In this document: positions 57,576-64,000 of the stretch, piece by piece
Layout: the number at the start of each line of letters is the position of its first letter
How positions within the stretch are numbered: the first letter of the stretch is position 1
From: Capniomyces stellatus
Taxonomy: Eukaryota; Kickxellomycota; Harpellomycetes; Harpellales; Legeriomycetaceae
DNA length: 64,000 bases
Reading direction: 5' to 3'
NCBI GenBank assembly: GCA_001661515.1
Contig: LUVW01000015.1
Span: 412,973 to 476,972, forward strand
Translations under genes and position numbers: made by a program
The notes under the pieces: model-generated
What the model saw: the letters and a program-made list of their open reading frames with translations, nothing else
The model's database searches: none
Told to the model about the DNA's origin: nothing

Positions 57576-59299
57576 TAAACCCAATGCGGCTATTATTATG
57601 TTGACTAGTTTGGCAATATAAAGGGGTTAGATTTATTATTGTTTTTATCGCTAATTAGGGATTGATAATCCTTAGATATATACGCCGTGAATTTCAGTGT
57701 AATTAAATATAACCCAAACCAGTACGTTTATCAAAGCTACATCACAACATGATTTAATCAAAGTAAATCGTGAAAAAAAGTGGGCTGTTCCAGTTGCTTC
57801 ATCGCTCAATATGTTGCAAGCTATTATTGAAAGCAGTTTACGAACACTAGACGCATTTTAAATTGCAGAATTTAACACATTTTTGCATCAATTTAAGTTT
57901 ATGGCAAAAAAAAAACGTCGATTTCAATAAAAGAAAAACTTCTCAGTCGCTCTTTTTCTTTACTTATTCCTAATTAGATCCTAGCGTGCATAGTAAAATA
58001 GCGTTCTATCCAAGTTCATTCGGACTATTTATATTTGGTTTTATTTGGCTATATTATCGACCTTTAGGTAAAGTTGGATTGCTTAAATAAGGTAGCTGTA
58101 AATCATCTATATCTCATTTTCCTCAATGGGTTAAAAGAAACAATTAAAGTCGTTAAATAAAACAACCTGCATTAGTTTTGATTTGCCACCATCATTATGT
58201 AAAGTTGTAAAGCTTCATGTCGTCATGCTATCATAATCGAGAGTGAAGCCGAACCAATAATATATTTCTGGGCTAGCTATATTTAAAAGGATGTTTCAAT
58301 TTTCATTAAAAACTCCCAGCATTTTGGTTCAAAAAAAAACAGAAAGAAGTTAAATAGTGGTTTTTATTTGAACTTTTTTGGGTGGCAACTTAGAGGAAAT
58401 ATATTGTTGTTTTTTTTTATTGAAATAGCTTTACTTATTTGGAAGGCAGCTGATTTGCTTGACAGCCTGGAATTCATCGTTTCGATATAAACCAACTTTT
58501 ACTTATGAGCTACTTACGAATTGAATCTAGGTAATGGATTTTCTGTGGCCTTAAATATCTGGTAGATTAGCTACTCCTAACATCCATATTAAAGAAGACA
58601 AAGTCCCTGCTTAAAGCTACGACCTAACCTTACCCACTAACTTGACGCGCCATAACCAAATTTCTAGGATAATTGATTGATGCGAATCAACTAATACAAG
58701 GATAGCAATCACTTTGGGCTTTAAATCAATGGGAAAGTTGATACGGTCGAGACAAGAATGCAAGCTGAAAGAACGTTCATATTGGAAAAATAAATAAAAT
58801 AAAACCACTTGTTCGTAAAGTATACTGTTCTTGATTTAAAATAGCTGTACTCGTTTTAAAACCCAAAAGTAAAGGCAAAGATACGGATGACAACGCTTCA
58901 ATGAAAAAAAAAGTGATTTCCATAAATAAATAAAAGATTGGGCAGGGACTAGCAAAGATCTTTTATTAGGGAAAAGTTGCATATTTACAATCGAGTGAAT
59001 GGAATGATATTCGCTGGGTTGATAAGATGTTGCTCCTACTTTTGCCATTTATAACGGGTTTGATTATTTAAGGCATAATTTAACCATGTTGGTTGTTCAT
59101 TTTATTATTATTAAACGATTCATACCCAATTGTGTGTCGGAATATGGTCTTGGAAGTTTATATTCTCCAGAGTATCTTTTTTTATCAAAAGGGAATGTTA
59201 TTCTAATTAGGAATCAATGTCACTCGGTTATTTTTGGCCAACATGGCCTGTAATGCCGTGTGTGGTGTTGGTAGTTAAAAACAAAGTTGAGTCTGAGAG

Positions 59300-59640
59300 A
59301 AACACGACAAAATACACCAATTTGTTTAGTGTACAATTTTACTCGAAACCATCGATCCTCTTTAAAATCACTAGCTTGAAGTATTCAAAATAGCATGTTT
59401 CTAAATCTATTTCATTTAATTGTCCGAGACTTTAATGAATATTTAAAAATAGCCGCCTTGTGAATAAAACAATGGCCATTCCCGTGAGATTTCCACTTTA
59501 GGTTAATTTCTGCAAACGATTTTGTAAAGTCAGCCCAAGACTTGAAGTGAATCAGATTCACAAGCACTGTTTGTTGGATATCATCTTCTGACACTCAACC
59601 CGTTCCAGTTGACATTTAAAATATTGTACTATAGGTGTAT
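59300..59640 (-). pseudogene. Decayed copy of the alanine-glyoxylate aminotransferase exon 2
   Basis: On the minus strand this segment begins GTTGAGTGTCA, identical to the start of exon 2 of the gene at 28710-30621, and continues with near matches (GATGATATCCAA for GATGTTCTCCAA, later AATGGCCATTGTTTT for GATGGCCAACCGTTT, and GTCTC...CAATT...TGCTA in the same order). Similarity seems to extend a little upstream into the intron (ATTTAAAATATTGTAC against ATTTAAGTTTTAATTGTAC), which would mean a genomic duplication, not a retrocopy. All frames have stops and shifts; the longest open piece is 60 codons (59594-59412). Alignment was made by eye. Confidence 0.5.
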
Positions 59641-59936
59641 CGTGGCAGTATTTCTGAACAGACTAGTTGGTTGATATAGAGCACCTAATTCAACAGATAC
59701 ATCGAGCCAGTCGTTCACACCATGACTATTATATGCCGATATGTAAATAGGCCGTTATTTTTGTTCGCCAAAAAATCTAGTTTAATCGAAAAAAACATTT
59801 GCTTTGGGGTTTAAAGTCGGCCTTATAAACCCAACAAGAAGTAGTTTCCTCAAGATCGACTTTATAACACCAATATAAAAAACCAGTCACCTAGTAACTA
59901 GTCATATATCAGTTAAGTTGGTGCTATGTGTATACT

Positions 59937-60018
59937 TTTTTGGGCTAGGATCTTTTGGGCTAAGATCTTTTTGGCTAGGATTTTTTTGGGCTAGAATATT
60001 TTTGGCTAGGGTTTTTAG
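59937..60018 (+). repeat. Degenerate 16-19 bp tandem repeat
   Basis: Five imperfect copies of a unit like TTTTTGGGCTAGGATC: variants read GGGCTAGGATC, GGGCTAAGATC, GGCTAGGATT, GGGCTAGAATA and GGCTAGGGTT, each separated by a T-run. Non-coding. Confidence 0.85.
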
Positions 60019-61305
60019 GCGCTTGATTGGTCCTTTAAAAGACTGCCAGGAAATTAAGCAGATATTGACAATATATAATCGAGCGACCTAGCAAGTCATT
60101 TCAGAAGAAACTGCATCGTAATCATTACTATTCTTGGTATTTAGCACTGATTTTTGGATTTTATACAGACTTGAAGATCCAACCCTTGAGTTTTGCTAGT
60201 ACAACCACAAATAAAGCCGGCAAGGTGGAAACGTGCTAGTAGATTTGTTTGTAGTCCAGTATACCATTGCAATTAGGCTGGAATCTCCTGCCAATGGATT
60301 TGTTATGTTGAAGGCATCTTTTCCCGTAGACTTAAGAGAAATTTGAGTTAGGTAATGAGATTTACATTGATGCATAATGCTCAACGCTAAAAATCAGGAG
60401 AAAAAAGAAATATGTTAAGGACGTTGAAAATTAAAGAAAAAGTGGTGAAAAACTAGAGCAAATCGTTGTAAAAGAAGCCAACGACATTAGTAAATGTGGT
60501 TTTATTATTACTAATTTTTATAGTTCTGGAAAGAAAAAAAAAGCGTTGAGAAAAAAAAGTGTACATAGTGAAAGCAAATTGCATCCAATTCGAGTAAAAT
60601 TATTACAAACTGTATTTTGTAATGAACCGAAAGTTTTACAAAAAAGCAAAAAAGCAAATAATCAAATTATGTTTTTTTTTAATTTTTTTATTGAAATTAA
60701 ATTGTGTTTTTTATTTTTATTTATTTTTATTGAAATTGTGTTCTTTATTATTTTTGTATTTTTTTATTTTTTTAATTGCTTTAATGTTGTTTTTTATTGC
60801 TTTGTTTTTTTTACGTGATTTGATGGCAATAGAATCGACACAACAGAATAAACAATTAATTCTAAACAATCGAAAAATGCTATGGATTTCAAAAACAAAA
60901 CAAGTAGGAACAGAAATTCAAAAAATATAATTGATGTAATTGATGTAACATAAGCAAGAAATTTACACATAAACTAGCTATATATGTATATTTATTAAAT
61001 ACCGGGTAATGTTGGGTAATTGTTAGGGAAAAGGCAAAAAAATAAAAATAGTAGTAGTATTGCTATATATAATTTGTATAGTGTTAACTTTACAGACACC
61101 AGTGAAGGCTAAATGGCTGTCAAAATACAAAAATAAAATAAAGAGTAAACATAGAGTAACAATTGTAGAAAGATAGAAAAACGTAGCCTTAAATAACATG
61201 GACTACTGCAAAACATTGGTGGAAAAATGAATATATATAATGAAGATATATATATGTAAGCTAGGCAAAATATATTACACGTGTTTACAGGCGTAAACTA
61301 ACTCG

Positions 61306-62555
61306 TTAACGTTCAATGTTGGAAAACGTAGAGAAATTATGATGTAACATTTGGTTTGCAAAACGGCTCTTATCATCATGCAAGTTGATTGTGTTTGACG
61401 ACTTCTTTCCCTTAGGACGACCTACTCGACCAACAGTATCTTCCTGGGAATAGAACTGATTTAGGTAGTCTTGATACTCTTTGTATTGTTTGGACTTTCT
61501 ATACAGACTCATGTTCTTTTCATACTCCTCTTTGGCGCTCTTGGCCTGCTCGTCGTAGTATTTTTTCTGTACGGCATCCAGATTAGACCATTGGTCGCTG
61601 TGAATCTTGGACAAGTCGACAAAGGACAGTTTCTTGTGCTCAAGCTTTTTGTTGAGATCTTCTCTAAAAAGCTGATATGCAGACTTCCACTTTTCAGGCG
61701 CGTTGGGGTCCTTTTTGGGGTGCTTCTTGTACTTTCTTTTATAGGGGGATACTGATATTGAAGGAACGTGTGATCCAACAGCAGAATAAGATTGCCCTGA
61801 TAAAATGTGGTTTGGTGGCCTATCTACATTAAACATTTGCCCCTGAGTCTGGTTTGCAGAGTAATAAACGGGCTGTTCCTGTATCATATTGACATTATTG
61901 GAAGGCATAGTATTTGGCTGAACAAACACATTTTGGTTTATTGGAGCTGGTGGCTGTAGGGCTGGTGATTTGATTGGTTGGTGAAATTGAGGAAAGAAAG
62001 AACAGAGATAGAAAAACAAAGGATTAGCATACTTTAACTTGGCTACTGCTGTTACTGAACACGCATATACAAAACACGCATATAAATGGTGATATGTATG
62101 GATGGGGTCTTACTGTAGGCAAACTGTGTTCGAGGAGAGCTAGTTTCAGAGAAGTCAACATATTCATTGTGATACCTCTCACCATTAGGGTGTGGAGGCT
62201 TTTGGACAACCTGGGGCTAATTGGGTTTAGCATATGTAAAGTATTGTTAGCATGTGTTATTAAGACAACCTATAGTTAAGTGTGTACACAGATGGTGCTA
62301 AGAGCATATACTTACCCTTCTAGCATCCCTGTTGGGTCCTACGGCGTTTGGGCCGTACTTCTGCATCTCGAACATCTAAGCAATCAGTTAGCAACAGTCC
62401 CTAATGTTAGTAGATGAATCATATACATATAGCGTATAAAGCTTAGAGATCCGTACCGCATTTAGTCTATCAAACTCGTCTCTGTAGAAAGGGACTGGGT
62501 ATTGCTCCACGTTCATGCCTTGCATGAACATTCTAGGTCCGCCTTGATTCTCCAT
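61306..62555 (-). CDS. HMG-box DNA-binding protein
   Basis: Four exons (62555-62457, 62375-62316, 62216-62114, 61961-61306) give 305 residues. A Gln/Pro/Asn-rich N-terminal half is followed by a basic lead-in (PYKRKYKKHPKKDPNAP) and one HMG box at about 170-240 (KWKSAYQLFREDLNKKLE, KIHSDQWSNLDAVQKKYY, AKSAKEEYEKNMSLY). A basic GRPKGKKSS segment near the C-terminus resembles an AT-hook. The box could be of either the sequence-specific (mating or stress regulator) or the non-specific chromatin type; which is not clear. The acceptor of the last exon was chosen to keep the frame, and another CAG eight bases on is possible. The start ATG follows AT-rich leader. Confidence 0.85.
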
Positions 62556-64000
62556 TTGTATATTTGCTGTATATGTTGTGCTGTCTTATATCCAAAGCTT
62601 ATATATATGTATTCTACCACTGTATATTATTAGTCCTTTGTATGACTTTTAAAAGAGTATAAAAAAACTAACAATACATAAAAATTTGACGGAAATAATT
62701 TCGATTAAATGAAATTTTGTAAAATACGCTTAATAACGCTTTTACATTGGTATTTAAAGATTATTGAACGATCTTTGCTTTTTTTGTTTTATTTTTTGTT
62801 CTTTTTGTATAGTATCCAATTTATCCATTAGCTCTTTGTCTTTTTTCTTTTTTTTTAAAAAAGAAAGAAAAAAAAACAAAGCAGTAAATAACTGAATTTG
62901 ATATTTTATACACCTAATGTTATATTTTATTTTTACTGCCTTTACACAAAATCAAAATATTCGTCAATTTTGGAATTTTTATAGATATGCTGACATCTCC
63001 CAATATCTAAAATAAAAAAAACATAAAGATGAAGGTGTTATACAAATGTTTTAGTACGAAGTGCGTTACATAAGCCATTTTTATTGACGTGTAGCAAATA
63101 TAAATCTTTGTTTTGTAACACAAAGTTTTGCCTGCCTATTTCTTTACTTTTTTTTATATTTACTTTTTCTTCTTTATTTTCAGTCTTATGTAATATACTT
63201 TTCTTTTCTAATAAACTCACCTTTACTTAATCCTATTATTAATCTAGCAAATTGAAGTCGCACATTTATTCCTTTCGAATTTACTTGTCTTTTTTCAAAA
63301 AAATAAAAAAAATAAAAAAAGTGAGCCAAGCTTACAAACCTCAAAACTTCAAAACCTCAAATTATCAAACTAAATTTAAGTTCCAAATCTCAAGTCCTCA
63401 AAACCCCATCCAAATACAGACTTAGATTTTGTCAAGCTTAGAATATATATATTTTTTTAATCTAGTTTTTGCTACCGTTGTCGTTGTCGCTGTTGTTGTG
63501 TTTGAAATGTTTTAGGATTGCCATCTGTCATCCAAACTGATGATCTTTCAGTAATTTGAATTTTTGCTCTCGATTTATTGAACACAACAATGCCAAATAC
63601 ACATTAGGCATCATTACTTATTTAATTCAAGCACATTCATTTGTTGTAAATTGTGTCTGAATATTATAACCGCCAATTTTTATGTGAAACTATTTCTTTC
63701 GTGATGTCATTTTTTATAATCCTGAGGGTTCGTAAACCGTCCTGTTGCAACTTCAAACCCATCTGTAACTTTGTTTTTAGCTTTTAGCTTTTAGCTTTTA
63801 AATCCCATATTGATGTCGTTTCAACTGTTTTGTTTATTTTTTTGGATTGACTTGTAGCTTTAGGCTCACAATATCTGCTGTTTATAGCCTTTGATTTCTG
63901 TTTTCTGGTTTTTTAACTATTGTTAAACGTCTACTTGCTTTACATTCGTATTATCAAAGCGCCACTCAAAGTAAGAAAAGAAAGCCAAATTATTTGTTCT
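62556..64000. other. AT-rich end of window
   Basis: No supported gene; the minus frame at 63038-63220 is Lys-rich AT sequence. Short repeats are visible: AACCTCAAAACTTC-type copies at about 63337-63362 and a TTTTAGC tandem run at 63772-63800. Confidence 0.45.

Larger units (their letters stand above)
54147..61305. other. Seven-kilobase gene desert with decayed elements
   Basis: No intact gene can be supported. Small frames (54386, 55739, 57337, 58617, 58836, 59412, 60196, 60546) are short, AT-driven or clearly broken. Diverged repeat copies lie at about 55640-55965, 57300-57575 and 57845-57925. A tRNA-like remnant may lie at 56238-56325, a broken aminotransferase copy at about 59300-59640, and a short tandem repeat at 59937-60018. 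This is the largest non-genic block of the window. Confidence 0.6.

Noticed and set aside
60546..60930. Phe/Leu-rich frames of 90-102 codons
   Set aside because: Low-complexity T-rich DNA; no hydropathy pattern beyond poly-Phe and no start context.

Overview
The window is AT-rich nuclear DNA from a eukaryote, almost certainly a fungus. The evidence is many short GT-AG introns (roughly 50-250 bp, up to 11 A/T-rich bases before the acceptor), a Zn2Cys6 transcription factor with the fungal middle homology region, an F-BAR/DEP/RhoGAP protein of the yeast Rgd2 type, a GPI-anchored tandem-repeat wall protein, and conserved housekeeping genes (Ssf1/PPAN, URI/Bud27, Mnd1, Derlin, metaxin, mitochondrial uL6). 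Mitochondrial proteins (uL6m, metaxin) argue against an anaerobic chytrid. The mix of yeast-like genes with genes missing from common yeasts (UBXN7-like, SmgGDS-like, metaxin with a C-terminal membrane anchor) and the AT-rich, intron-containing style suggest an early-diverging fungus, perhaps a zoopagomycete; that placement is inference only.

Layout. 0-5 kb: UBXN7/Ubx5-like Cdc48 adaptor (+) facing a seven-transmembrane protein (-). 5-11.3 kb: long AT-rich spacers around a retinol-dehydrogenase-like SDR (-). 11.3-19.5 kb: Derlin (+), a small PPTY membrane protein (-), unresolved minus-strand exons, and the Rgd2-like RhoGAP (+). 22-30.6 kb: class V PLP enzyme (+), metaxin (+), mitochondrial uL6 (-), alanine-glyoxylate aminotransferase (-). 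31.1-36.3 kb: a 61-copy 8-bp satellite and a giant-repeat GPI adhesin (+) interrupted by a sequence gap. 36.8-42.9 kb: Zn2Cys6 factor (-) and Ssf1/PPAN (-). 43.5-44.5 kb: two small minus-strand proteins. 46-54.1 kb: Mnd1 (+), SmgGDS-like armadillo protein (-) and URI/Bud27 prefoldin (+), the last two diverging from one 0.5 kb intergenic region. 54.1-61.3 kb: a 7 kb gene desert holding decayed repeats and what looks like a broken copy of the aminotransferase gene. 61.3-62.6 kb: HMG-box protein (-), then AT-rich sequence to the end.

The genes do not form an operon or a metabolic cluster. Two are Cdc48/p97-related (Ubx5-like, Derlin), two are mitochondrial (metaxin, uL6m), and the rest are unlinked in function. 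Exon models were built by hand from reading frames, splice signals and protein-family similarity; every multi-exon model listed with exact exons keeps an open frame through all junctions. Four runs of N mark assembly gaps (18205-18207, 20415-20421, 34585-34636, 48812-48826), all inside homopolymers or the tandem repeat. I found no convincing new multi-gene system. The best second looks are the repeat adhesin and its mis-sized gap, the RhoGAP domain without its arginine finger, the 8-bp satellite, and the relic of the aminotransferase gene.
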